From: an uncultured bacterium
GTDB taxonomy: Bacteria > Verrucomicrobiota > Verrucomicrobiia > CAIQCK01
Length of the DNA: 64,000 nt
Direction: 5' to 3'
NCBI GenBank assembly: GCA_903870275.1
Contig: CAIQCK010000125.1
Location: 1 to 64,000, forward strand
The first letter of the stretch is position 1, and every line of letters starts with the position of its first letter. The position numbers and the translations under genes are program-made. A model generated the notes under the pieces. It had not been told where the DNA came from, did no database searches, and saw only the letters and a list, made by a program, of their open reading frames with translations. Positions 43,957 to 53,005 of the stretch are shown piece after piece.

Positions 43957-46044
43957 TCAGCGCCGTAGCTTGAGAATGAGCGGCTCCATGGTTTCAAGCG
44001 GCACTTGGACAACCAACTCCGAGCTTGAGTCCGGATGCCAGTCAATCGCCCGCCATGTTCCGTCGCCTTTGAGGCAATGGATTGCCTTGATCCTGGCGCC
44101 GCTGGCGCGAAGTCGTAGCTCAGGGAGGGCGTCCATGTTCATATTAAAAACGCATAGTAGTTCGCCCCCGCCGTTTTCGGCCGCGATCACGCCATGACGA
44201 ACATAGATATCCACATCGGAGACGACCACGACCGGAAGCGGATCGCGATTGAGCCAGCCGAGAATGTTGATAAGTTGCTCCCGCCGTTTTTCATCCATGA
44301 AAGGCGTGAAGCCCATTGCTGCGGCAAAGACAGCCACGCGTCCGCCGAGATCGTTTTCAAAAAGAGTCAAACCCGCTCCCACCACTTCTTCCTTGGGACT
44401 GAGATACCAGGGGATCCGATAGAGACTGGAGAGCGTTTGCAGGCGAGGGCTTCGTGCAGACAGACGCACGGCAGAACCGCCCATGAGCGTAGAGATGCTG
44501 ATTTTCGCGCCGGCCGCCCTGCCGTTGATCCGGTGGTCATTCATGCGTTCAAAGTTGGCGCGCCACCCGGAAGGACTTTCCGCATCGACACCGAGCAGAT
44601 TGGCGAAACCGCGTTTGCAGAGTTGCGCCGCTGCTGGGCCATCCAACAGCAGGCCTTTTCCAAGGAAAGATTTCAATTCGGTGTCGGTAAAAAAGGAGAT
44701 CTCGGGGCCGGTGAGCATGAGCGTTTTTACGCCCACCCGGTCTCCCGGTGCAACCCTGCAAGGAATACCCATGTGCCCACATACATTGCTGACCCAGTTT
44801 GCCGTCCGCTGCTTATTATAGACGGCGGGATTCCAGGGAGAAACCGGTTGACCGGGCAGCGGCGTCGCGGGCTCATCCCAGCTTACGGATGGATACAACC
44901 GCTTCAATTCATCGTAGCGCTTGATGTTGCGCCCAAGCATCTCCCGATAGGCCAGCCCGCTGTTGGCCTCATAGTCTTGCATTTTCGTGATCCACAACTT
45001 GGCGCCCGTTGTGCCGTGCAGCAACGAGAGGACGATCTGGCCGTTCAAGGCACGGGCGGGCGTGCAATAGCGGTTTTGCGGATAGGTGTCGGACTCCGAA
45101 AGGATATCGGGAATCTCTTTGAACGCCTCCATCTGGGCCGCCGTCCAGTAAACGCGGTCGAGCAGTCCGCGCCCGTCATTTCCCAGATACCAGGCGTTAT
45201 TGACGCGCACAAAGGGAGGTTGCCGGCCAGCGAGAATCCTGGCAATGGGCGCTGCAAAATGGATCTCGCCGCAACCATCGGCACAAGCACAGAAACCGCA
45301 CGGGGCGTTGGAATCGACAGAATCAATGGCGTCTCGGATGACATGGGCCAAATCGGTCAGACTGGTGAGAAGAAACTTGTTCCAGTCATTCCCCATCCGC
45401 CGGCTGGATGGGTCCTCACCCGCCAATGCCTTCTTGAGCGATGCGCGAGTGAATTGGCCACCGAAGGTTTTATTGAATGCCTCCAAATGCAGCGGGCAGA
45501 AGCATCCGTAGCCGCCATGGAACAGCCGGAAATCATCATCAACCAGCAGGAAGTCCGGTCGCGCGCTGGCAACGGTGGCTACGGCCTGGCGGACATAGGT
45601 TTTGAAATCCGGGTCCAGCGGGCAGATGCAATTGTTCGTGGTGCCATCAAGCGCCATGATGCGCTGGTATCTGGCATCCGTAGGCGTTCCGTGCCCGATC
45701 AAGCTTTGAATGAGGATTCCCACTCGCAACCCCGATCCGCGCAAAGGCGTTCGCATCTCCAAAAACAAATCGCGGAGGTGTTTGGCCTTGGCCATCGTCG
45801 GCTCGGCTTCCTCCGGGCTCAACGGCATCATGAAGGCAACATCGGTCACGCCACAGTCCTTGTGGAGCCGCAGCAGGTCCTCCGCAATCTCTGTTTTGTG
45901 ATTCCCCAGCAGCGGGGCAATATCGATGATCCTGAACGGCGCGCTGCCGGCGTGGCCGACTGCCGGTCCTTGGGTGGTGTCCGCCGCGTTGACGAACGAC
46001 ATCAACAGCATCACTGCACCTGGCAACATTACGCATTGCTTCAT
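43957..46044 (-). CDS. Secreted TIM-barrel protein, possible glycoside hydrolase
   Basis: A 695-residue protein from ATG 46044, chosen because AAGGA lies 8 nt upstream. A signal peptide is visible (MKQCVMLPGAVMLLMSF, cleavage near NAAD). The N-terminal 400 residues look like a TIM barrel: RIIDIAPLLGNHK, DFLLVDDDFRLFHGGYGCFCP (two blocks) and NAPCGFCACADGCGEIH, with many conserved Asp/Glu. The C-terminal region is beta-rich with a class-I-glutamine-amidotransferase-like middle. Similar layouts occur in large glycosidase-like proteins of unknown specificity. It diverges from a HGSNAT-like membrane protein at 46471, so both may process an amino sugar (inference). Confidence 0.6.
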   Translation of the reverse strand: MKQCVMLPGAVMLLMSFVNAADTTQGPAVGHAGSAPFRIIDIAPLLGNHKTEIAEDLLRLHKDCGVTDVAFMMPLSPEEAEPTMAKAKHLRDLFLEMRTPLRGSGLRVGILIQSLIGHGTPTDARYQRIMALDGTTNNCICPLDPDFKTYVRQAVATVASARPDFLLVDDDFRLFHGGYGCFCPLHLEAFNKTFGGQFTRASLKKALAGEDPSSRRMGNDWNKFLLTSLTDLAHVIRDAIDSVDSNAPCGFCACADGCGEIHFAAPIARILAGRQPPFVRVNNAWYLGNDGRGLLDRVYWTAAQMEAFKEIPDILSESDTYPQNRYCTPARALNGQIVLSLLHGTTGAKLWITKMQDYEANSGLAYREMLGRNIKRYDELKRLYPSVSWDEPATPLPGQPVSPWNPAVYNKQRTANWVSNVCGHMGIPCRVAPGDRVGVKTLMLTGPEISFFTDTELKSFLGKGLLLDGPAAAQLCKRGFANLLGVDAESPSGWRANFERMNDHRINGRAAGAKISISTLMGGSAVRLSARSPRLQTLSSLYRIPWYLSPKEEVVGAGLTLFENDLGGRVAVFAAAMGFTPFMDEKRREQLINILGWLNRDPLPVVVVSDVDIYVRHGVIAAENGGGELLCVFNMNMDALPELRLRASGARIKAIHCLKGDGTWRAIDWHPDSSSELVVQVPLETMEPLILKLRR

Positions 46045-46470
46045 CTGCTTTTCCTTCTGTTGTTGTCTCTGTCGGGTGGAATCAGACATCCTGATGGACG
46101 TTGCCCATTTGACCCATAGCCCACGACCATCGAGGGCCATTGCCAATGGCAACCTTGCTGTGCTTGGTGACGAGAAAACAGCGGGCGCAGATTACGGCTG
46201 AGGGTCGTAGGGTATCAATCGGAAAGTGGAGCCGATTGGGCTGCAACTGATGATGGGCGTCGTGCCGGAGAATATGGAGTTCAATCCGATGTGGGGTTGA
46301 TCTGGCTCCATTATATGAACCGGTGTGCAAGAGAATTTCTGCATTGATTCGACGGAGCAACGGCGTAGTCTTTCAGACATTCGTTATCAAAAAGGCTGCG
46401 ACAAGTTCGCCATTACCTGCGTCTGCCACAATCGAACTTCCAGCAGCTGCCACTGTGGGAAAACGGAATC
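46045..46470. other. 426-bp divergent intergenic region
   Basis: No intact gene. On the plus strand, 46220-46302 reads as a protein-like stretch (VEPIGLQLMMGVVPENMEF) with stops on both sides, perhaps a relic. The region must hold promoters for the two divergent genes, but no convincing -35/-10 pair stands out. Confidence 0.4.
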
Positions 46471-47586
46471 ATGGAAAATACATCTGAGGTTAAACGATTG
46501 CGGTCGTTGGATGCATTGCGAGGGTTTGACATGTTCTGGATCATCGGCGGTGGAAAGATATTTGCCGCCCTGGCCGTCCTTACCGGTTGGTCTGTTTTGC
46601 AATGGTGGGAATCCCAATTGCATCATGTGGCTTGGAATGGGTTCCATTTCGAAGACATGATATTCCCACTCTTTCTGTTCATAGCGGGCATATCTTTCCC
46701 ATTCTCCATGGCCAAGCGATACCACGGCCCGGAGAACAGGGGAGACCTGTATGCGCATGTCATCAAACGCGGACTGGTCCTGGTGCTTTTGGGAATTTTC
46801 TACAACAACGGCATTCGCTTCGATTTCGCCACGATGCGATACGGAAGCGTCTTGGGGCACATCGGTCTGGCTTGGATGTTCGCCGCGTTGATCTTCATGA
46901 ACAGCGGATTAAAATCCCGAATCGCCTGGTTCTGGGGAATTCTGATCGGCTATTGGGCGCTGTTGTTTTTCTTCCCCGCGCACGATCTGGGGGCCACCGA
47001 TCCCTATTCGATGGATGGAAGTCTGGTGGGCCGCATTGACAGGTTGTTCATGCCGGGCCGGTTGTATAAGAAGATTCACGATCCTGAGGGACTCCTGAGC
47101 GTGCTGCCCGCCATCTCAACTGCATTGTTGGGCATGCTTACCGGCCAATTCATCATGTCGCGTTGTCTGGACAATAAACCGCTCAACAAGGTGCTCTCCA
47201 TGATGGCGGCGTCTGTTGGACTGATAGGGCTTGGCTTGTTGTGGGACCTTGTTTTTCCCATCAACAAGAACCTATGGACGAGTTCTTTTGTTTGCTATGT
47301 AGGCGGCCTGAGCCTCCTCTTGTTCACCCTGTTCTACCTGGTCATTGATATTTGGAACTTCAAAGGATGGAGCACTTTCTTTGTGGTCATTGGGATGAAC
47401 TCCATCACCATCTATCTGGCGCCGAAACTGATGGATTTTCAGCGTCCGACGGATACCCTCTTTGGCGGTTTGATTAAACTGTTCCCCAGGCACTGGACGG
47501 GTGTTTTGGATGCGACTGCGTATATGGCAGTCGTTTGGGTGTTCCTGTATGTCCTCTACAGGAAAAAGATATTCCTGAAGGTGTAG
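46471..47586 (+). CDS. HGSNAT-like / DUF5009 membrane acyltransferase
   Basis: A 371-residue integral membrane protein with about ten hydrophobic segments. The N-terminus RLRSLDALRGFDMFWIIGG and the HFEDMIFPLFLFIAGISFPF block are typical of the family related to heparan-alpha-glucosaminide N-acetyltransferase and other acyltransferase-3-like proteins. It would move an acyl group across the membrane onto a sugar. The closest context is the divergent TIM-barrel protein. The gene is less GC-rich than most neighbours. Confidence 0.82.
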   Translation: MENTSEVKRLRSLDALRGFDMFWIIGGGKIFAALAVLTGWSVLQWWESQLHHVAWNGFHFEDMIFPLFLFIAGISFPFSMAKRYHGPENRGDLYAHVIKRGLVLVLLGIFYNNGIRFDFATMRYGSVLGHIGLAWMFAALIFMNSGLKSRIAWFWGILIGYWALLFFFPAHDLGATDPYSMDGSLVGRIDRLFMPGRLYKKIHDPEGLLSVLPAISTALLGMLTGQFIMSRCLDNKPLNKVLSMMAASVGLIGLGLLWDLVFPINKNLWTSSFVCYVGGLSLLLFTLFYLVIDIWNFKGWSTFFVVIGMNSITIYLAPKLMDFQRPTDTLFGGLIKLFPRHWTGVLDATAYMAVVWVFLYVLYRKKIFLKV

Positions 47587-47660
47587 CAAACGCAACTTTT
47601 GGGTCGGAGTGATTCCTGGTGGTGATTCTGTCAAGGACCAGGAACCGGCCCCGACGACGG

Positions 47661-48587
47661 TTACTCCGGCGCTGCTTGCAGCCGTTTGGCCAGGAAATCC
47701 CAGATGTCTTTGTATTTTTCCGACGGGTGGCCGAGATATTTTTGATAACAAGTCACCCCGAACTGTTCGACGTATTTTTTCAGACCGATGCCCCAGAGCG
47801 GGGAATGGGTTTGGTAATTTGCCAGGGTGATTTTGGGATCGTCGGGTTTGGTCAGCCCCCACTCATTTTCGATGAACATCGGTGGCGTATCCTTCGTCAC
47901 GAAATATTCCGGAGACCATTTCGAGATCACGGGAAACAGTTCATCATGTCTTTTCAACGTATCCGCCACGGTGCCTCCCCAGGCCGGCGCTCCCCACTCC
48001 ACGCCGGGATTCCATTCCATCAGGCGTTTGGGATCAATACTGCCCGGCCCGCGCATAAAACCGATCGCCTTGGTCTTGACCGATTCACGCTCGACAGGGT
48101 CCGCCGATGTGGCGTTGGCTTTGCCCGCAGTGAGAGCGGCATAAAACGATGGAATGGTGGCTTGCGATCCGCCAAAGGTGCCGATGCGGTTCGGGTCCAT
48201 CTTCCATTCCTTGGCGTGGAGTTGGATGAACTTGAGCGCGCGGCGGGCGTCGCTCAAAACGTAGGAAACCGGCGGGCTGGCTTTCTCGCTTACCGCGAGG
48301 TTCATGCCGCGGGTTTGCACCGCCACCATGGCGATTTGCTTCGGGAAGAAAACGTCGAAGCCGTGACCGGGCACGCTTTTTTTAGAAACCCAAATCGCTC
48401 CATAGCACACCACCACCCCGAATGGGCCGTCGCCCGACGGGAGGTAAACATCCAGTAGCTGATTGGTGTGCGGGCCATAGGAAACATTGGCAAAACTCGG
48501 CGGATGATCGGCGGCGAATGCGGATGGAATTCCATCCAGCATATAGACGAGGCTGAACGCCACCAAGAAACGGAGTTTGGTAATCAT
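47661..48587 (-). CDS. Secreted alpha/beta hydrolase (esterase-like)
   Basis: A 308-residue protein with a signal peptide (cleavage near AFAAD, residue 26). An esterase core is visible: LLDVYLPSGDGPFGVVVCYG, DARRALKFIQLHA and the nucleophile elbow FGGSQATI with Ser141. The usual oxyanion HGG is replaced by CYGAIW, and GxSxG by GGSQA, so activity is not certain. A late KYLGHPSEKYKDIWDF would hold the catalytic His. It is convergent with the HGSNAT-like gene. The substrate is unknown; carbohydrate esters are possible. Confidence 0.78.
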   Translation of the reverse strand: MITKLRFLVAFSLVYMLDGIPSAFAADHPPSFANVSYGPHTNQLLDVYLPSGDGPFGVVVCYGAIWVSKKSVPGHGFDVFFPKQIAMVAVQTRGMNLAVSEKASPPVSYVLSDARRALKFIQLHAKEWKMDPNRIGTFGGSQATIPSFYAALTAGKANATSADPVERESVKTKAIGFMRGPGSIDPKRLMEWNPGVEWGAPAWGGTVADTLKRHDELFPVISKWSPEYFVTKDTPPMFIENEWGLTKPDDPKITLANYQTHSPLWGIGLKKYVEQFGVTCYQKYLGHPSEKYKDIWDFLAKRLQAAPE

Positions 48588-48815
48588 GGGAGGGCAAAAC
48601 CTAACACGCTTTTTGGCTGTAGCCGATAAATTATCGCGGCTTCGACTCGTGGCGCGGGTCTTTGGGAACCGGCGGAGTCAACTCCTGGTTCTCGGCAGAC
48701 TTCTTGTGGCTCGCGGAAGGCGGGAGCGGAGGAGACGGAGTGAGTATGCGGAGTGGTGTTTGAAGTCTGAAAACGGAGTCAGACCCGGCACCTCATAATC
48801 TCGGTCCCGCCTGTT

Positions 48816-48965
48816 TTAACGTGACGGTCGTAACAGACGATTCAATTCGTTGAGCAAGCGATCTAATTTTTCCTGATCGATGGGTGTTTTGTAAAGCTCG
48901 TGCAGAATAGCTCTAAGCTGCCGGAGTCTTCGGCTCGAAATGCACTTGAGCGTGACAGAGGGCAT
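48816..48965 (-). CDS. Possible 49-residue helical protein (weak)
   Basis: A short frame with a strongly amphipathic sequence: LRQLRAILHELYKTPIDQ followed by EKLDRLLNELNRLL. That composition is more protein-like than most nearby frames. ATG 48965 begins MPSVTLKC; the frame stays open further upstream. It diverges from the exosortase locus and might be a small regulator or a relic. No ribosome binding site is clear. Confidence 0.25.
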   Translation of the reverse strand: MPSVTLKCISSRRLRQLRAILHELYKTPIDQEKLDRLLNELNRLLRPSR

Positions 48966-49091
48966 CCAAGGCCGCTCAGGGGGTTGCGATCTACCTGTCC
49001 TTTTCCATATTGCCGTGCAAATGCATTGCATGGTATTTGATTCCGGCGATGAATGGTGGCGTGGAACCTCGGGGATGCTCAAACAACCTCG

Positions 49092-49107
49092 TGGCATGCA
49101 ATATGCG
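49092..49107 (+). promoter_or_regulatory. Sigma-54-like promoter before the PEP-CTERM gene
   Basis: TGGCATGCAATATGCG has the GG and GC doublets exactly 10 nt apart, close to the sigma-54 consensus TGGCAC-N5-TTGC. It would start transcription about 49118, immediately before ATG 49120. Sigma-54 control of PEP-CTERM genes is known in exosortase systems elsewhere. Single weak site, so tentative. Confidence 0.35.
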
Positions 49108-49119
49108 TAAAGCGGGTGC

Positions 49120-50112
49120 ATGAATAAAAATCCGATGAAGGAGGACAACACGGCGGACAAGAATCCTGGTGGCACGGTCTGGCGTGCGATCAGCAGGGGA
49201 TGGGTTTCCATTCTTCTGGTTTCTGTCTCAATGGGCATTTCCGGAGCTGCTTTTGCCGAGACGCAGAAGAGCCAGGCTTCGGATGATGGCGAGAAATCCA
49301 GCGGTGATTCCGGCGGGTCGGGCAAGGTTTCGGCCTACCAATCGGACGCGCGGCCTTTCGGCCTCGATATCGCCGGCAAGGTCATGTCTGCTGGCTCCGA
49401 TGCGGCCTCTGCGGATTTCCAGAAGAACATGCTTCCAGCCGTAACGCAGTTTCTCAACAAGAACCTGCCGGAGAGCGTCAACAACACGAAGAGTCCCGTG
49501 GCGTTTTCGGTGGATCCGTCCAAGTTGACGATGCAGACCGAGTCGCAAGTGAGGGTCTATTTCGTCGGCGAGGGCGCCGGCTACCGCAACACGCTGGGTT
49601 TCAACACCGAGGGAGAAGGCGTCAAGTCGGGCGACCCAAAGCTCATTTTCCCTGACGTTTCCAGCTCTGCAGCGGGCAAGCCTTCGACATCCGAGCCGCT
49701 GAGTGCGGGCGATTTCGTCAACCTCGGCACGTTCGCGAAGGGTACCAAGCTGGACTTCTTCCTGATCGCCAACGGTGCCGGCGGTTGGAAGGACTACGTT
49801 TACTCAGCGGACAGTTCGAGCAATCCCGATCACATCAACCATGTGGCGTCGTTCACGCCGCAGGTTTTCGCGTCCTCGCAAAAGAACAGCCCCTACTTGT
49901 TCATCGCATTCGAGGATCTCTTGGGCGGCGGCGATCGCGACTATAACGATGTCGTGTTCGCGATGGATGTTGGCGCCGCCACGGTGCGGTCACTCGTCGC
50001 CACGCCCGAGCCGGCAATGTTTGGGTTGCTCGGATCGTTCGTGCTGATGGCTATGGGCGCCAAGCGGCGCATGGACCGTCAAAATCCCGCGACAACGCCA
50101 TTTGCTGCCTAA
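49120..50112 (+). CDS. DUF4114-type secreted protein with PEP-CTERM sorting signal
   Basis: A 330-residue protein. It has a long N-terminal signal (hydrophobic core WVSILLVSVSMGISGAAFA, residues 28-46) and a DUF4114-like calcium-associated motif, FEDLLGGGDRDYNDVVFAM (about 268-286). Near the C-terminus is TPEPAMFGLLGSFVLMAMG followed by AKRRM, a PEP-CTERM sorting signal, then an unusual 12-residue tail (DRQNPATTPFAA). This is the only PEP-CTERM protein in the window and is encoded directly before an exosortase gene set, so it is the likely dedicated substrate. It probably becomes part of the extracellular matrix or cell surface. Confidence 0.9.
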   Translation: MNKNPMKEDNTADKNPGGTVWRAISRGWVSILLVSVSMGISGAAFAETQKSQASDDGEKSSGDSGGSGKVSAYQSDARPFGLDIAGKVMSAGSDAASADFQKNMLPAVTQFLNKNLPESVNNTKSPVAFSVDPSKLTMQTESQVRVYFVGEGAGYRNTLGFNTEGEGVKSGDPKLIFPDVSSSAAGKPSTSEPLSAGDFVNLGTFAKGTKLDFFLIANGAGGWKDYVYSADSSSNPDHINHVASFTPQVFASSQKNSPYLFIAFEDLLGGGDRDYNDVVFAMDVGAATVRSLVATPEPAMFGLLGSFVLMAMGAKRRMDRQNPATTPFAA

Positions 50113-50175
50113 AATCCGGATCCCGAGACGCGAAAGGAACAGGCGAACAAGAAACTGATCATCGGAGGAGCAGCG

Positions 50176-52083
50176 GTGCTCGCGATTGCGGGCACCGCTG
50201 TTTGTTTTGGCGTCAGGCTTTGGCGCGAGCGCGTCGTGCTGCGGCAGGAGCAGCACGCATTTGACCAGGCCGGTCTGGTGCTGGGCGCCGGCAAGCCAGC
50301 CGAAACATTGGCGTTGATCCAGGCGTTTGCCAAGCCGGAGTCCAAGCTGGCGTGGAAGGGGTTGGAGATGGACGCGCTCGTGGCCTTGGGACATCTGCCG
50401 CGGTTGTGCCTGATCTACGAACGCACACCCGAGCGCGTCCTGGCCAACGAAGACGCCTCGTTGTTGGTGGCGCGCGCCTACTTGCACAGCCGCCATGTCG
50501 AGGAGTTTACCCGGTTTCGGGATGCATGGCGCGGCCGTGAAAAAAACAGGGAATCGTGGCTGGCGGTGGATTCCGACGCCCTCCTCATCGCTGGCAAGCC
50601 GCGGGAGGCCGAGAAGCTGTTGCGTTCGCAAACGTCGCCGGGCGCGGCGGACGCCACGCGGTTGGTGAGGCTTGCGTTGATCGTTGCGCGTCAGAACACC
50701 GGCGAGTCATGGGCTTTGCTCAATCAGGCTGCCGCGCTGGCGCCGAGAGATCCCGACATCCGGTCGTTCCGTGCACAAATTCTGGAGGCTGTGGGTCGCA
50801 ATTTGGCGGCGCGCGTCGAATACGTCGCCGCCCTGGTCGCCAAACCCCAGAACCCGCTGCTGCGCGATCAACTGGCGGAATTCTACCGGCGCCAGGGAAA
50901 CTATGATTTCGCGCTGCAGACCTGGGCGGAAAACCTGGGGCCGAGTTCATTGGATTTCATGTGGGTTAAGGCCGGTTTTTGGAGCAAAGTGATCCAGCCG
51001 CGCAAGCTGGACGCCACGAACATTCCCGCGGGTGACCTGCAGCCGTTGGCACAATGGATGGTGGCGCTCGGCCCCGAGCAATTCTGGAACGAAGAAGCCT
51101 TCCGGCAAATGCCCCAGGCGCGGCGCTACACGACTGAGCGGCAGGAGTTGTTCTGGCTTCGGTTGCTCGACCATTTGAATAACCGGCGCGAGAAGGACGC
51201 GATGGAACTTCTGAAATTCGGCCAGTTTCGGGGTCGCACTTGGGAGCCGGACCTTGAAGTGGCCTTGTTGCGCATCCTGAACTACCGGCTCAACAAATCG
51301 CTCAACATGCTCGATGTCGTTTTTGAGAGCGCGAGACCCACCGGAGAGTCGCACCAGTTTTTTGTCGCCTTGGAGGAGGCGGCCCGGCTGGAGCGTGTGG
51401 AACACAAGCTGGCGTTGAGCGCGGAGATGATGGCGTTGTTGCGCGGGCCGGACGCTTTTGTCGCCGCGTTACTGGCGGCGGGATGGCGCGAGGCGGCTTT
51501 GTGCCTCCATGCGGCGGATGACGCGCCGTCGAACCACCCGGATTGGCTGGCTTATGGCATCGGACAGGCCATGCGCGGCAATCGAGGCACCGGTGAGGCG
51601 CTTGCGTTTCTGGCGCGGCAGCGGTCCTCGCCGCCGGTCGGGCTCCTGACGGCTGAGATCCTGATCGGCGACGGCAAGCGACAGGAGGGCATGGACCGAC
51701 TCCGTCCGCTGGCGGCGCAGGATTCCGGCGTTGGTTTTCGCGCCAGCTATATCCTGGCGCTTGCCGGCGTGGAGTTGCACAAATATGACGAGGCGCGGCA
51801 GTGGGTGGCGCGGCAGCCGTTGCTGGCAAGGAGTGTTAGCGGCAAGGAATTGCTCGCTCGCATCGCGTTGCTGGAAAAAAATGCCGACGAGGCCGGCCGT
51901 CTCTATCGCGGCATCGCCGCCGAATCGGTCGAAGCGAAGGCGTTCCTGGCTCGGAACGCGTTTGCGAAGAAACAGTGGGGCGAAGCTCGCCGCTACACGA
52001 TGGAGCTTGTCGGCATGATGCCGGATGAATTGCAGCTCCGGCAGAACTTGTTAACGATTGACAAAGCGGAGGCCGGGCAATGA
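50176..52083 (+). CDS. Membrane-anchored TPR-like protein of the exosortase locus
   Basis: A 635-residue protein. GGAGGA at 50164-50169, 6 nt before GTG 50176, supports this start. The frame is also open upstream (same frame as the preceding stop codon) and encodes KKLIIGGAAVLAIAGTAVCFG, a better membrane anchor, so a rarer start codon such as CTG 50155 is possible. The rest is helical with TPR-like periodicity (GRNLAARVEYVAALVAKPQ, GNYDFALQTWAEN). TPR proteins often accompany exosortase systems and extracellular polysaccharide export. It sits between the PEP-CTERM substrate and the exosortase. Confidence 0.75.
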   Translation: MLAIAGTAVCFGVRLWRERVVLRQEQHAFDQAGLVLGAGKPAETLALIQAFAKPESKLAWKGLEMDALVALGHLPRLCLIYERTPERVLANEDASLLVARAYLHSRHVEEFTRFRDAWRGREKNRESWLAVDSDALLIAGKPREAEKLLRSQTSPGAADATRLVRLALIVARQNTGESWALLNQAAALAPRDPDIRSFRAQILEAVGRNLAARVEYVAALVAKPQNPLLRDQLAEFYRRQGNYDFALQTWAENLGPSSLDFMWVKAGFWSKVIQPRKLDATNIPAGDLQPLAQWMVALGPEQFWNEEAFRQMPQARRYTTERQELFWLRLLDHLNNRREKDAMELLKFGQFRGRTWEPDLEVALLRILNYRLNKSLNMLDVVFESARPTGESHQFFVALEEAARLERVEHKLALSAEMMALLRGPDAFVAALLAAGWREAALCLHAADDAPSNHPDWLAYGIGQAMRGNRGTGEALAFLARQRSSPPVGLLTAEILIGDGKRQEGMDRLRPLAAQDSGVGFRASYILALAGVELHKYDEARQWVARQPLLARSVSGKELLARIALLEKNADEAGRLYRGIAAESVEAKAFLARNAFAKKQWGEARRYTMELVGMMPDELQLRQNLLTIDKAEAGQ

Positions 52084-52186
52084 CGGACCGCACCACAGTT
52101 TCGGCCCGGGGTTGTCCGTCACGGCGTGTTGTTTGGATCGCGGCGGCCGGTTGTGTGTCCACGGGCCTGCAGCTTCACTATTGCTG

Positions 52187-53005
52187 ATGAAAAAAGAAGA
52201 TTGGATATGGCTGGGTGTGCTGGGCGCGATGGCCGTGTTCATCTGGCATCGGGACTTGGCGTGGCTTGGCATGGCGGACGAGGTGCTCCCGATCGTCGCT
52301 GCGTTGCCGTTGTTTGCGTGGTTGGGCGCGCCATGGCGGTTGCGGGACGACCGGTTCGCTCTTCATACCGGCAGCCTGGCTGTCGCCGGTGTCAGTTTTG
52401 TGTCGGGACTGGCTCTGAACCTGACGTTGCTGTTGGCCGTGACGTGGACGGCGTCACTCTGGAGTTGGATCCGGGGCCGTGTCTGCACCGAGGGGGACGC
52501 CTTGGTGAGGCTGCGTCGGCTGCTGCCGTTGCCGTTGCTGGCTTTTCCGTGGATCACGTTGGATGGCGGGCCGGTGGGGTGGTGGTTTCGCCTGTCGGCG
52601 GCGTGGGCCGTGCAACACATGTTCGCTGGGATTGGGCTCGCCGTGACCCGCGAAGGAACCCATCTGATTGTGGAGTCGCAACCGGTATCGGTGGATGCCT
52701 CCTGCGCGGGCCTGAAGGTGTTGCAGTGCATGTTGATCGCAGGGACGATGCTTGCGTTCATCCAATTGGGCCGTCGGCGGCAATACTGGTGGACGCTGCC
52801 GGTTTTGCCGTTGCTCGCATGGACGGCTAACACAGTTCGTGTCACGACGCTGACGGTGGCCGCGTTGAGTTTCGGGCCTGAATTTGCACAGGGCTGGTTT
52901 CACGCCTGGGGTGGCTGGCTGGTGTTGGTGTTGATGTTTGTGTTCTGTTGGGTCTGTTTTTCCATTTACGATTGGGTCAAGGGGCCGGCTTCCATATCTG
53001 CATGA
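52187..53005 (+). CDS. Exosortase/archaeosortase family transpeptidase
   Basis: A 272-residue membrane protein from ATG 52187. The open frame extends to 52058 but the earlier part is not protein-like. About seven hydrophobic segments hold the catalytic set: Cys173 (VDASCAGLK), Arg218 (ANTVRVTT) and His239 (FHAWGGW). Exosortases cleave PEP-CTERM signals and transfer the protein to a surface carrier. This one is short compared with the EpsI-fused type; the EpsI-like part is separate here (53472-54059). The stop overlaps the next start (ATGA). Confidence 0.92.
   Translation: MKKEDWIWLGVLGAMAVFIWHRDLAWLGMADEVLPIVAALPLFAWLGAPWRLRDDRFALHTGSLAVAGVSFVSGLALNLTLLLAVTWTASLWSWIRGRVCTEGDALVRLRRLLPLPLLAFPWITLDGGPVGWWFRLSAAWAVQHMFAGIGLAVTREGTHLIVESQPVSVDASCAGLKVLQCMLIAGTMLAFIQLGRRRQYWWTLPVLPLLAWTANTVRVTTLTVAALSFGPEFAQGWFHAWGGWLVLVLMFVFCWVCFSIYDWVKGPASISA

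Noticed and set aside
46220..46302. Gene fragment encoding VEPIGLQLMMGVVPENMEF
   Set aside because: Only about 28 codons between stops, with no start or family; kept only as a note in the gap entry.
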